64,000 nt of DNA from UMGS1696 sp964463375 (GTDB taxonomy: Bacteria > Bacillota > Clostridia > Oscillospirales > CAG-272). The notes below the pieces were generated by a model. It was not told where the DNA came from and did not search any database. It saw only the letters and a program-made list of their open reading frames with translations. The stretch lies in contig CAYXBQ010000004.1 in assembly GCA_964463375.1 (NCBI GenBank), positions 85,104-149,103 of the forward strand, read 5' to 3'. The translations under genes were made by a program, and so were the position numbers. The first letter of the stretch is position 1; each line of letters opens with the position of its first letter. Below are positions 45,022-53,539 of this stretch, piece by piece.

Positions 45022-48000
45022 ATGCACACCACCCCTCGATTTTCGTTATTGCCGCTGCTTTTGGCGATCACGCTGCTTGTGACCTCCTGCGGCGTAGAGG
45101 CCACCTCCCTCAGCTTGCTCCCCATGCAGCCTACGGAGGAAAATATGGCTACCACCAATATTATTGACCCTGCCTCAGAGGTGCGGGGCGTTTGGATCGC
45201 TTCGGTCTACAACATCGACTATCCCTCTGCCGCCGGTCTTTCTGCAGAAAAGCTGCAAGCGGAGATCGATGAGATCATCGACACCTGTCTGAAAACGGGG
45301 CTGAATACCATTTTCTTCCAGGTACGTCCCACCTGCGATGCCCTGTACGACAGCGATATTTTCCCGGTGTCCTCCTATTTGTCCACAGATGGCAAGCTGT
45401 CCTTTGACCCACTGGACTATATCGTCACCGAGGCCCACCGGAACAACATTTTCGTCCACGCCTGGGTCAATCCCCTGCGTGTCACCATGAACTCCACCGA
45501 CGTAAATACCCTGCCGGAGAACAGCCCTGCCCGGCAAAATCCCGACTGGACCGTGCCCTATGCGGATGGCAAGCTGTACCTGAATGCGGGGGTCCCGGCG
45601 GTGCGTTCGCTGGTGGCAGAGGGCGTGCGGGAGATCGTGGCGAAATATGCCGTAGACGGTGTGGTCTTTGACGACTACTTCTATCCCTACCCCACCACCA
45701 ATGCCGATGGCTCTGCCGCCGTCTTTGACGATGCAGACGAATACGCCGCCTATGGAGCTGGGTACGAAAGTCTGGCAGACTGGCGGCGGGCCAACATCAA
45801 CGATCTGGTATCCCAGGTATACGATGCGGTACACAGTGCGGAGCCGGACTGCGTATTTGGCATTTCCCCCTGTGGGATCTGGCAGAACGACGATGGCACC
45901 AACGGCGGCTCGGCTACCAATGGGTTCGAAGGCTATGAATCCCTGTACTGCGATGCGCTGGCGTGGGTGGAGGCTGGCACCGTGGACTATCTCTCCCCCC
46001 AGATCTATTGGCAGTTCACCAACAGTGCCGCACCCTATGACGTGCTGGTGCGCTGGTGGAATACCGTGCTGGAAAACACCGGCGTGGATCTGCTGGTCTC
46101 CCACGGCATCTACCGCTACGAAGACGGCAACTGGACCTCGCCCCAGGGAGAGATCACGGAGCAGGTGTCCTTTGCCCGCAGTGAGCTTGCTTACAAAGGC
46201 AGCGTGTACTACGGCTACGACGAGATCCACAAAAACACCCATGGAGCCGCCGACGAGCTGAAAGCCCTGCACGAGACCGAGATCATCTATAGTACTGTAG
46301 TCTCCAACGGCAAAGCGGTGCAGATCACCTCGCCCCAGAACGGTGCCACCATGACCGCCGCCACCACCTACATCATCGGCACCTCCGACCCTTCCGCTCC
46401 CCTGTATTTGGATGGGGAAAAGCTCGGCCGGACCCGCAGTGGGTATTTCTCCCACATGGTCACGCTGGAGCCGGGAGAGAACACCTTCACCTTCACCCAC
46501 AAGGATACGACCACCACCTACACCCTGTACTACAACACCAATACCACAAGCAGCACCCAATCCGACGGCATTACGGTGCTGGACGGCGTGAAGGCTACGG
46601 CCGTGTATCCTTCTAAGGCTGTCACCACCACCGCCGCCACCCAGTGGGTCTCCTGCGTGGCACCCTATGGCTCCAAGGTCACGGCAACGCTGGACGGCAC
46701 GACCATGGAGCTGACCATGCTGGAGCCGCCGTCCCGCACCTGGGATGCCAACGGCTATGTGGGTGTGACCTACGGCGGTACGTTCACCCTACCCAAAGCC
46801 GATACGCTGTACGATGCGGGGAACCTCACCTTCTCCGTCAGCCATAAGGATGGTACCGCCACTGCGACCGGTGCCCAGATCCGCACCATGGCAGACAGCA
46901 CCACCTTGGCCGTGCAGGTACATAGCCGGTATGCGGAGCTGAAATTCACGGAGACCAGCTCCTACTACAACGACTACACCGTGCAATCCCCCGGCATGAT
47001 CGACTACGTGGTGAACCAAAAGAACGGCTTCTATGAGCTGCGCATGGGCGGGTTCATTTCTGCCGACTGGGTGGACGAGCGCACCGGTGTTACTCTGCCG
47101 GAGAAGACAAAGATCACCGATGCCGTTGTCACCGATGCGGGTGCCGAAACAGAGCTGCGGCTGACCACCGGTGGGGAGAATCTGCCCTACTATGGCAAGC
47201 TGGAAGACGGCAAGTTCATCGTGACACTATACAATGCGGATGCCGACCATGCAGCGGATGTGGTGGTAAAGGACAATCCTCTGTTCACCGCCTGTGAGAC
47301 GATCCGGCTGCCTGAGCAGAACCGGGTGCGGTATGCGCTGACACTGAAGGATACCAAAAATTTCTACGGCTTCGATCTGGTCTACGAAAACGGCCAGACC
47401 ATCGTGACCTTCCGCAATCCGGTGTCTCTGGATCTGGACAAGGATGAGCCGCTGACCGGGATCCACATCGTGCTGGACGCCGGGCATGGTGGAACGGACA
47501 ATGGAGCCGCCGGTGCCCGAAACCAGGAAGACACCACGCTCCACGAAAAGGACGTGAACCTTGCCATCACCTTAGAAGCGGAAAAGCTGTTAACAGAGCT
47601 CGGTGCTACCGTAGAGCTGACCCGGTCGGAGGACGTGACCATGGATCTCTATGCCCGGATGGATTATCTGGAGGAAAAAGAGCCGGATCTGTGTATCTCC
47701 GTTCACCAGAACTCCATGGGCTACACCTCGGACATCACCCGGATCCGTGGTACCCTGCCTCTATACTGGGCAGATAGCGGCCGACTGCTGGCAGAGACGG
47801 TGGGCACGGCGGTAGCAGAGCGCACAGGTCGTTACCTGCGGGACACCACCCAGCAGATGCTCGCCCTATGCCGCAACCCGAAATTCCCCCAGACCCTGAT
47901 CGAGGTCGGGTTCATCACCTGCGTGGAGGAATACGAACAGTATGTCACCGGCGGAGCGATCACCAAAGCAGCCGAAGGCATCCGTGACGGCGTGATCGAA

Positions 48001-48033
48001 TACTTCCGGCAGCAAAGCAAATTCGCCCAATAA
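45022..48033 (+). CDS. Lipoprotein fusing a GH10-like (GHL10) domain to an N-acetylmuramoyl-L-alanine amidase
   Basis: 1003 residues; ATG 45022 gives a lipoprotein signal (AITLLVTSCG). Residues about 45-390 are a GHL10/DUF187 (YngK-type) barrel: EVRGVWIASVYNID, NTIFFQVRPTCDALYDS, DGVVFDDYFYPYP, YLSPQIYWQF. Residues about 430-800 are beta-sandwich repeats. Residues about 812-1000 are an Amidase_3 domain with IVLDAGHGGTDNGA, the Glu of TLHEKDVNLAI, SVHQNSMG and LIEVGFITC, so the zinc site looks complete. It likely cuts peptidoglycan on both glycan and stem peptide, or binds one and cuts the other. Confidence 0.9.
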   Translation: MHTTPRFSLLPLLLAITLLVTSCGVEATSLSLLPMQPTEENMATTNIIDPASEVRGVWIASVYNIDYPSAAGLSAEKLQAEIDEIIDTCLKTGLNTIFFQVRPTCDALYDSDIFPVSSYLSTDGKLSFDPLDYIVTEAHRNNIFVHAWVNPLRVTMNSTDVNTLPENSPARQNPDWTVPYADGKLYLNAGVPAVRSLVAEGVREIVAKYAVDGVVFDDYFYPYPTTNADGSAAVFDDADEYAAYGAGYESLADWRRANINDLVSQVYDAVHSAEPDCVFGISPCGIWQNDDGTNGGSATNGFEGYESLYCDALAWVEAGTVDYLSPQIYWQFTNSAAPYDVLVRWWNTVLENTGVDLLVSHGIYRYEDGNWTSPQGEITEQVSFARSELAYKGSVYYGYDEIHKNTHGAADELKALHETEIIYSTVVSNGKAVQITSPQNGATMTAATTYIIGTSDPSAPLYLDGEKLGRTRSGYFSHMVTLEPGENTFTFTHKDTTTTYTLYYNTNTTSSTQSDGITVLDGVKATAVYPSKAVTTTAATQWVSCVAPYGSKVTATLDGTTMELTMLEPPSRTWDANGYVGVTYGGTFTLPKADTLYDAGNLTFSVSHKDGTATATGAQIRTMADSTTLAVQVHSRYAELKFTETSSYYNDYTVQSPGMIDYVVNQKNGFYELRMGGFISADWVDERTGVTLPEKTKITDAVVTDAGAETELRLTTGGENLPYYGKLEDGKFIVTLYNADADHAADVVVKDNPLFTACETIRLPEQNRVRYALTLKDTKNFYGFDLVYENGQTIVTFRNPVSLDLDKDEPLTGIHIVLDAGHGGTDNGAAGARNQEDTTLHEKDVNLAITLEAEKLLTELGATVELTRSEDVTMDLYARMDYLEEKEPDLCISVHQNSMGYTSDITRIRGTLPLYWADSGRLLAETVGTAVAERTGRYLRDTTQQMLALCRNPKFPQTLIEVGFITCVEEYEQYVTGGAITKAAEGIRDGVIEYFRQQSKFAQ

Positions 48034-48050
48034 AAATACATCGCAAAAAA

Positions 48051-48168
48051 GTAGGGAACGACCTTGACCGTTCTGTTTGACACGACCTGTGTCAGCGGAA
48101 CAGCCATGATCGTTCCCTTTTGCTATGGATTGCGCACGCCCAGCAGAACGGTCAAGACCGTTCCCTAC
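48051..48168. repeat. 118-bp element with 25-bp terminal inverted repeats
   Basis: 48051-48075 (GTAGGGAACGACCTTGACCG and on) matches the reverse complement of 48144-48168 in 23 of 25 positions. The interior has a GACAC/GTGTC hairpin and another CGTTCCC. The size and ends are MITE-like; it may also be a large terminator between convergent genes. The right arm extends into the end of hslO. Confidence 0.65.
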
Positions 48169-49048
48169 CGTTTTCCAACGCATCCCGGATCTCCGCTACT
48201 TCAAAGGTGTACTTTTTTCCACAGAAGCGGCAGCTTGTCTCGATGGGTTCGCCGGCGTCCAGCAGCTCCTGCATATCCTTTTCGTTCAGGGACAGCAGCG
48301 CATTCTTGTACCGCTCCCGGCTACAGGTGCATTTGTAGGCAGCTTCGAACTCGTCGAACATGGTGTATTCGATTCCATCAAAGAGCATGGCGACGATCTC
48401 GTCTCCGGTCTTGCCGTCGGCGATGAGCTTGGACACCGATCCCATCAGGTTCACGTTGGTCTCCAGCCGACTGATCACGCTCTCCTCGGCACCGGGCATC
48501 AGCTGCAGCAAAAATCCCCCGGCAGCAAAGCACATATTGTCGTGATCCACCCGCACGCCTAAGGCACATACGGTGGGGGTCTGTTCACTGGTGGCAAAAT
48601 ACTGGGTCACGTCCTCGGCGATCTCACCGGATACCAGGGGACACACGCCAATGTACGGCTCGCTCATGCCCATATCCTTGATCACGTACATGGTGCCCTG
48701 CCCGATGGCGCCGCCTACATCCAGCTTGCCGATGGCATTGGGGGGCAGCTCACAGTCGGGATTTTCCGCATATCCCCGCACGTTGCCCATGTAGTCGCTG
48801 ACGCAGACCACCGTACCCGCCGGGCCATCGCCTTTAAATTGCAGAGTCAGGGAGTTGTCTCTGTCCTTCAGCAGTGTGCCCATGAGGGAAGCCGCTGTCA
48901 GGGCCCGACCCAGCACAGCCGTCATGGTTTTGGAGGTGTGGTGGATCTGGCAGGAGCGGCGCACGATGGCGGTACTATCGATCACAAACACTCTGGCACT
49001 GCCATCCTCTGTGATCGCTCTTTTGATCATTGCATTTTCTGTAGCCAT
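48152..49048 (-). CDS. hslO: Redox-regulated chaperone Hsp33
   Basis: 298 residues. The C-terminal zinc cysteines are CTCSRERY and CRFCGKKY; the N-terminal SCQIHHTSKTMTAVLGRALTAA and GPAGTVVCVSD are typical. It holds unfolding proteins during oxidative stress after its zinc centre is oxidised. AAAGGAT ribosome site. Confidence 0.96.
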   Translation of the reverse strand: MATENAMIKRAITEDGSARVFVIDSTAIVRRSCQIHHTSKTMTAVLGRALTAASLMGTLLKDRDNSLTLQFKGDGPAGTVVCVSDYMGNVRGYAENPDCELPPNAIGKLDVGGAIGQGTMYVIKDMGMSEPYIGVCPLVSGEIAEDVTQYFATSEQTPTVCALGVRVDHDNMCFAAGGFLLQLMPGAEESVISRLETNVNLMGSVSKLIADGKTGDEIVAMLFDGIEYTMFDEFEAAYKCTCSRERYKNALLSLNEKDMQELLDAGEPIETSCRFCGKKYTFEVAEIRDALENGRERS

Positions 49049-49075
49049 TTTATCTATATCCTTTCGTATACGGTT

Positions 49076-49939
49076 TTATCGTTTGCAGATCTCGAGAAAA
49101 TGCTTTCCCGCACCTGTCAGCAGCTTATTTTTATGGATCACGATCTGGTATTTCCGGTGGAAGCGCAGCCCCTCGATCTCTAAGATCCGCAGGCTTGTGG
49201 AATCCGGCACCATGCGGCGTGGCACGATGGCAACACCCAGCCCCACCTCAGCGGCGTGGACAAGTGCTGCGGTGCTCAGGCTTTCCCAGGCAGGCTCCGG
49301 CAGGGCATATCCGGCTGTGGTCAAGGTACCGTTGAAGATCTCCCGTGTGCCGCTGCCGATCTCCCGCAGCAAAAACCGCTGCTGCAGGAACAGCTCCACG
49401 GGAATGGGATCCGGCGGTAGGGGCAGGTCGGGGGAGGCCACGGCGGCAAGGGAATCCTCCATGAAGTCCTCGGCCCGCAGATTTTCGTGGTGGACGTGAC
49501 CTTCGATCAGTGCCAGATCCAGTTCCCCGGCGATAAGGGCCTCTTGCAGCCGGTCCGACCGATCGATGCGCACCACCAGCTCGGTCTCTGGGCATTCGCT
49601 GGCAAAGGTTTTGGCGAAATCGGGCATCAGGGCAGCACCGATGGACACGCTGGCTCCCACCCGGATCTTCCCGAAGGCATCCCAGTTGCGCAGGCTTTTT
49701 TCCATATCGTCGAAGGTCACAAGGATCCCCTGGGCATAGAGCCGGAACTGCTTACCCGCCTCCGACAGATGGAGCCGCCGGGAGATACGGTCGAACAGCT
49801 TGACACCGTAGTAGTTTTCCAGCTCCGAAATGGCGAGAGAAACAGCCGGCTGGCTCATGTGCATCTGCTCGGCGGCACGGGTCATATTGCAGTCTGCCCG
49901 GCAGATCTCTTCAAATATGCGAATGTGACGAAGGGTCAT
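49076..49939 (-). CDS. LysR-family transcriptional regulator
   Basis: 287 residues from MTLRHIRIFEEICRA; AGGAGGT precedes ATG 49939 at five bases. Winged-helix (NMTRAAEQMHMSQPAVSLAISELE) plus a substrate-binding-type effector domain of the CysB/CysL kind (LREIGSGTREIF). Divergent from the chromate transporter genes, its probable targets. Its start overlaps a leader ORF made by duplication of its own first codons. Confidence 0.92.
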   Translation of the reverse strand: MTLRHIRIFEEICRADCNMTRAAEQMHMSQPAVSLAISELENYYGVKLFDRISRRLHLSEAGKQFRLYAQGILVTFDDMEKSLRNWDAFGKIRVGASVSIGAALMPDFAKTFASECPETELVVRIDRSDRLQEALIAGELDLALIEGHVHHENLRAEDFMEDSLAAVASPDLPLPPDPIPVELFLQQRFLLREIGSGTREIFNGTLTTAGYALPEPAWESLSTAALVHAAEVGLGVAIVPRRMVPDSTSLRILEIEGLRFHRKYQIVIHKNKLLTGAGKHFLEICKR

Positions 49940-50061
49940 CTTAGACCTCCTATATCGAAATGATTGTAGTTGGTTTTCTCTGCTAAGCAAGCAAGGCTCG
50001 CTAAGCAAGCTTTGCTTACTTGGCAGATCTCTTCAAAAATACGAATGTGACGAAGGGTCAT
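49936..50061 (-). CDS. 41-codon leader ORF duplicated from the start of lysR
   Basis: MTLRHIRIFEEIC followed by 28 unrelated residues, ending in TGA that overlaps the lysR ATG. The first 40 bp (50061-50022) copy 49939-49900 with two changes. It has its own GGAGAT ribosome site. Two direct GCTAAGCAAGC repeats (49982-49992 and 50000-50010) lie in the body. It could couple or limit LysR translation, or be a scar of slippage. Confidence 0.5.
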   Translation of the reverse strand: MTLRHIRIFEEICQVSKACLASLACLAEKTNYNHFDIGGLR

Positions 50062-50111
50062 GGATGATCTCCTATATATAATTTCATATGATTTCCATAA
50101 ATTAATATCAT

Positions 50112-50140
50112 TTTACAAATCGTGTGATTTGTGCTATACT
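50112..50140 (+). promoter_or_regulatory. Promoter of the chromate transporter genes
   Basis: TTTACA (50112-50117), 17-bp spacer, TATACT (50135-50140), divergent from lysR. Confidence 0.75.
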
Positions 50141-50170
50141 AATAGTGTACCAGAAAAAGGGGGGTATCGC

Positions 50171-50719
50171 ATGGGTGAAAAACCAAGCTTATGGCAGCTG
50201 TTTTGCCGCTCGTTTCAGCTATCGGCCACAACGGTGGGTGGAGGCTTTGTGATCCTATCGGCCATGGAAAAGATCTATGTGGAGCGGTTTGGTTGGCTCG
50301 GCAAAGAGGAGATGCTGGACATCACAGCCATGGCACAAAGTGCGCCGGGAGCCGTGGCAGTAAATGCGGCGTTATTGGCGGGGGCGAAGCTGCGTGGGGT
50401 AGCGGGAGCTATCGTATCGCTGATCGGGTGCATACTGCCGCCCTTTGGGAGCATGTGTGTGCTGGGCATGCTCTACGGTGTGGTCCGAGACAGTGCGGTG
50501 GTCTCCCATCTATTGCCCATTGTCCGGATCCTGATCGGGTGCATGCTTGCCAAAATTGCGGTATCTCTATGTCGCAAGAACCTAACGACCCGGTTTTCCC
50601 GGATCCTATTCACCATATCGCTTATTGGGATCGTCGGCTTTGGTGCGGACAGCATATGGTTTTTGGCCCTTGCCGCCGTCCTTGGTGCCATCGCCGTTCT
50701 CAGGAGGAAAAACACATGA
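50171..50719 (+). CDS. chrA: Chromate transporter, N-terminal-type subunit
   Basis: 182 residues, a single CHR domain of the split (short-chain) type. GGGFVILSAMEKIYVERFGWLGKEEMLDITAMAQSAPGAVAVNAA is the conserved start of the fold; the protein has about five membrane segments. A strong AAGGGGGG precedes the ATG. It pairs with the next gene. The physiological anion is often unknown in Clostridia. Confidence 0.9.
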   Translation: MGEKPSLWQLFCRSFQLSATTVGGGFVILSAMEKIYVERFGWLGKEEMLDITAMAQSAPGAVAVNAALLAGAKLRGVAGAIVSLIGCILPPFGSMCVLGMLYGVVRDSAVVSHLLPIVRILIGCMLAKIAVSLCRKNLTTRFSRILFTISLIGIVGFGADSIWFLALAAVLGAIAVLRRKNT

Positions 50720-51126
50720 GTGGGATCGTATCTATTTGCAGTGAATTATTCTTACGCTTTCTCAAAATCGGGGCGTGCAGCTTCGGTGGCGGCTATGCCT
50801 CTCTGGCACTGATCCGGGAAGAGGCGGTGCAGGCCACCGGTTGGCTGACAGATGCGGATTTCACCAGTCTCTGTGCCATCGCCGAAATGACCCCCGGTCC
50901 GGTCACGCTCAATGCGGCCTCCTTCACCGGCTGGCAGACTGCCGGTTTGGCAGGTGCGGCAGCGGCTACCCTGGGCTGTATTCTGCCGTCCGTTTGCATC
51001 ATTGCCCTTCTCTCACGCCTGTACCTGCGCCACGGCAACCATCCCCTGCTGCGCTCTGTCCTCTCCACCATGCGGCCTGTGATCTGTGCCATGGTCGTCT
51101 CGGCTGCCGTGGGGATGTTTCTGTGA
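50716..51126 (+). CDS. chrA: Chromate transporter, second subunit, shortened
   Basis: 136 residues; starts with ATGA overlap after AGGAGG. ACSFGGGYASLALIREEAV and EMTPGPVTLNAASFTGWQTAG are the CHR signature of the second half. The family usually runs to about 175-190 residues, and this one stops after AMVVSAAVGMFL, so the last one or two helices are missing. The rest of 51127-51280 is non-coding. Confidence 0.85.
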   Translation: MSGIVSICSELFLRFLKIGACSFGGGYASLALIREEAVQATGWLTDADFTSLCAIAEMTPGPVTLNAASFTGWQTAGLAGAAAATLGCILPSVCIIALLSRLYLRHGNHPLLRSVLSTMRPVICAMVVSAAVGMFL

Positions 51127-51280
51127 TGGTTTACGCCCCATATAGGGCTTTACTTGCCACAGTATATCATACCACAAAACACAGGATTCTGCAAGGGGTT
51201 ATATCTATAAAACCAAAGGAATCGACCCCATATATACAAAAAATCATATGATCACATCGTATGTGGATGTGCATCCAACC

Positions 51281-51325
51281 AAAAAGAAGTATCTTCGAGA
51301 GAAACGAAAATACTTCTTTCTTTTT
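51281..51325. terminator. Terminator of the MerR gene
   Basis: AAGAAGTAT (51284-51292) pairs with ATACTTCTT (51310-51318) with A and T runs outside. Confidence 0.75.
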
Positions 51326-51326
51326 A

Positions 51327-52877
51327 TTATCTCACAAACACATACCAATACACCCGTGCTTCGGAGCCATATTGGTAATCGCCGGTCTTCCACTCCACGA
51401 TCAGGTACGCTTTTCCATCGACTTCTCGAATGGTATAGGCCGATGCCGTGCCCACCGCTTCGTTCAGCACGTAGCCCGGTCGGTCGTCTGTTGCACCTAC
51501 ATACCGCAGGTGGCTGGTGCGGTTTTTCGTGGTCTGGATGCACTGCCCGTCCGGGAAAAACTGCATCTCCTGCACGAACAGGTCGTCCCTCGGGAAGTTT
51601 TGCTTATTGGGATCAAAATTTTCTTCGATCTTCCAGCTATAGAAATCCCGCACGTGCCATAGTCCCAGCACATCCTCGTCCGGCACAAAGGGGTAGTCGG
51701 TGCGGTCGATGCGGCAGAGGTCCTCTGGCTTGCGGGGTATGCTGTCCACCTTTTCGTAGACCCACACCTCCGGCACGCCGCTGGTCCGTCCTTGCCCATC
51801 CCGGTAATTTTTCATGTACAGATATAGTAGCGTATGCCCGTTTTCCACCGTTACCTCGTACTCGTTTGCCAGACACAGCTGGGGCTTGGGTCCATAGAGG
51901 TATAGCTCTCCCTTCGTCCAGCCAAGGATCGTCCAATAAGGCTTACCATCCGGGAGAAAGTACAACTCGTCCAGCCAACCCAGATGCAGGCTTTTTTCGT
52001 GTCCATAGAGAAACTGTTCTCTGGACGGCACCCGGTCGAGCATCACCCATTTGCCGATCACGTCAGGATCATCGGTGAAGGTTTCCGGCAAACGGTCACA
52101 GGGAAACACTTTGTCCGGGGTCAGGATGCAGATCGGCACACGCAGCTCTATTGAATCATGACTGGCAAGCTTCAAATTTTGGTCAGCCAGCTCTATCTCA
52201 TAGGACGGGCCAATGATCTGTGCCGGGTATGCGTGGATCTGCTGGATCAGGTCACCATAGGCTTCTTCCAATTTTTCCCTTGTGCAGACGATGGAAGCGT
52301 AGTCTTCGCCATCCAGGATCGTCATGGTGGCCTCGTTCGTCTTGCCTTTGACCGCCACGCAGGCCGCCATATCCACGTTTTCCGTCCGGTACAACATTTC
52401 GTAATCGATCAGCACTTGCCGACCGCCGCCCAGCTTTTCTGCCATGGTTTTGCACATTTGTAGTGCTTCTTCTCGATCGTGGTACACCTGCCGCCGGTAT
52501 GCCACCGTGATGGGTTCTGCTTTGCGGATCACCATAGGGATCATGGGTTTCTCTCCTTTTTGTAATTGTTGTAGGGTCTCCAGCCGGTGCAGCTTTTCCG
52601 TGGCATCGGCGATGGTCGCTCGCAGTTCTGCTTTGCGTCTTTCCAGTATTGCTGTGGTATCGCCGGAGGACAGGTGCTCCCGGATCTGCTCCAGCGAAAA
52701 GCCCAGCTCCTTCAGTGCCAAAATTTGGTAGCAGTCTGCCAGCCGTGCGGGGGTATAGTATCGGTATCCGGTGTATTTGTCGATCACGTCCGCCGGCAAC
52801 AGGCCAATGTCGTCGTAGTACCGCAGTGTCTTGACGGGTATGTTACACAGCCGGGACAGCTCGCCGATCTTGTACAT
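51327..52877 (-). CDS. MerR-family regulator with GyrI-like and repeated lipocalin-like domains
   Basis: 516 residues. MerR DNA-binding domain (1-70: LCNIPVKTLRYYDDIGLLP), coiled-coil dimer helix (76-110), GyrI-like effector domain (about 112-260), then two related beta domains beginning VIGKWVMLDRVPS (about 270) and VLGLWHVRDFYSW (about 400). The C-terminal duplication is unusual for MerR proteins. Ligand unknown. The promoter carries the MerR-type 19-bp spacer, so self-control is likely. Confidence 0.85.
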   Translation of the reverse strand: MYKIGELSRLCNIPVKTLRYYDDIGLLPADVIDKYTGYRYYTPARLADCYQILALKELGFSLEQIREHLSSGDTTAILERRKAELRATIADATEKLHRLETLQQLQKGEKPMIPMVIRKAEPITVAYRRQVYHDREEALQMCKTMAEKLGGGRQVLIDYEMLYRTENVDMAACVAVKGKTNEATMTILDGEDYASIVCTREKLEEAYGDLIQQIHAYPAQIIGPSYEIELADQNLKLASHDSIELRVPICILTPDKVFPCDRLPETFTDDPDVIGKWVMLDRVPSREQFLYGHEKSLHLGWLDELYFLPDGKPYWTILGWTKGELYLYGPKPQLCLANEYEVTVENGHTLLYLYMKNYRDGQGRTSGVPEVWVYEKVDSIPRKPEDLCRIDRTDYPFVPDEDVLGLWHVRDFYSWKIEENFDPNKQNFPRDDLFVQEMQFFPDGQCIQTTKNRTSHLRYVGATDDRPGYVLNEAVGTASAYTIREVDGKAYLIVEWKTGDYQYGSEARVYWYVFVR

Positions 52878-52903
52878 AGATTGTCTCCCTTCGCTTCGTC
52901 TGC

Positions 52904-53000
52904 CTATAGTTAACGCTGTTTGCTTGGGATTTTGAGCCGAAAAAGCCTGGATTTAAGGCATTTTTGGCTCAAAATCAACCTTGATCAGCGTTTACTATAG
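52904..53000. repeat. 97-bp palindromic leader of the MerR gene
   Basis: CTATAGTTAACGCTG (52904-52918) pairs with 52986-53000 (one mismatch). Inside, GATTTTGAGCC (52928-52938) pairs with GGCTCAAAATC (52967-52977), continuing with AAAAA/TTTTT and GCCT/AGGC. The right end touches the -10 box, so nearly the whole 5' UTR would fold as one hairpin. It could be a MITE inserted at the promoter. Confidence 0.75.
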
Positions 53001-53029
53001 TATACCACTACACCTAGGGGGAGAGTCAA
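52999..53029 (-). promoter_or_regulatory. MerR-type promoter with 19-bp spacer
   Basis: TTGACT (53029-53024), 19-bp spacer containing the dyad CTCC...GGTGTAG, TATACT (53004-52999). An over-long spacer with a central dyad is the classic promoter twisted by MerR activators. It drives the MerR gene itself. Confidence 0.75.
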
Positions 53030-53080
53030 GAGGGCGAAAAAAATTTGGTAACCAATTTTCAGAAAAGTTCGCCACGGGTC

Positions 53081-53109
53081 TTGACAAATCTGCTCTAACG
53101 TGTTAGAAT
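53081..53109 (+). promoter_or_regulatory. Promoter of blaI-blaR1-like genes
   Basis: TTGACA (53081-53086), 17-bp spacer, TAGAAT (53104-53109). Confidence 0.8.
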
Positions 53110-53137
53110 AAATACAGAAAATTCTAACAAATTAGAA
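53094..53137. promoter_or_regulatory. BlaI/MecI-type operators
   Basis: Two dyads: TCTAACGTGTTAGA (53094-53107) across the -10 box and TTCTAACAAATTAGAA (53122-53137) downstream. A further half-site (ATATATTAGAAAG) precedes the ribosome site. They fit repression by the BlaI-like protein encoded next. Confidence 0.75.
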
Positions 53138-53170
53138 TTTCAGAATATATTAGAAAGGACGACCATCGCC

Positions 53171-53539
53171 ATGGAAACGCCAAAGATCTTTGAAAAGGAA
53201 TACCAATTCTGCCTGCTCCTCTGGGAGAACGAACCCATCCGTAGTGGAGAGCTGGCAAAGCTCTGTGCCGAAAAGCTGGGCTGGAAGACCACGACCACCT
53301 ACACCGTCATCAAGCGTTTGTCTGAGCGTGGGGTGGTGCGAAACGAAAACCGGATCGTGACCTCGCTGGTGTCCCGGGAAGACGTACAGGCCGCCGAGAT
53401 CGATGCCTTTGTGACGGAAAAATTTGCAGGTTCTCTGCCGGCATTTTTAGCAGCCTTCACGAAGCGGCAAAAGCTATCGCCGGAAACGCTGGACAAGCTG
53501 CAAGCCATGATCGATGAGGCCCGAAAGGAGGAGCGTTAA
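53171..53539 (+). CDS. blaI: BlaI/MecI/CopY-family repressor
   Basis: 122 residues: winged-helix (SGELAKLCAEKLGWKTTTTYTVIKRLSERG) and a C-terminal dimer helix with LPAFLAAFTKRQKLS. Represses its operon until the partner membrane sensor cleaves it. The next gene follows the stop directly. No beta-lactamase gene lies in the window. Confidence 0.93.
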   Translation: METPKIFEKEYQFCLLLWENEPIRSGELAKLCAEKLGWKTTTTYTVIKRLSERGVVRNENRIVTSLVSREDVQAAEIDAFVTEKFAGSLPAFLAAFTKRQKLSPETLDKLQAMIDEARKEER

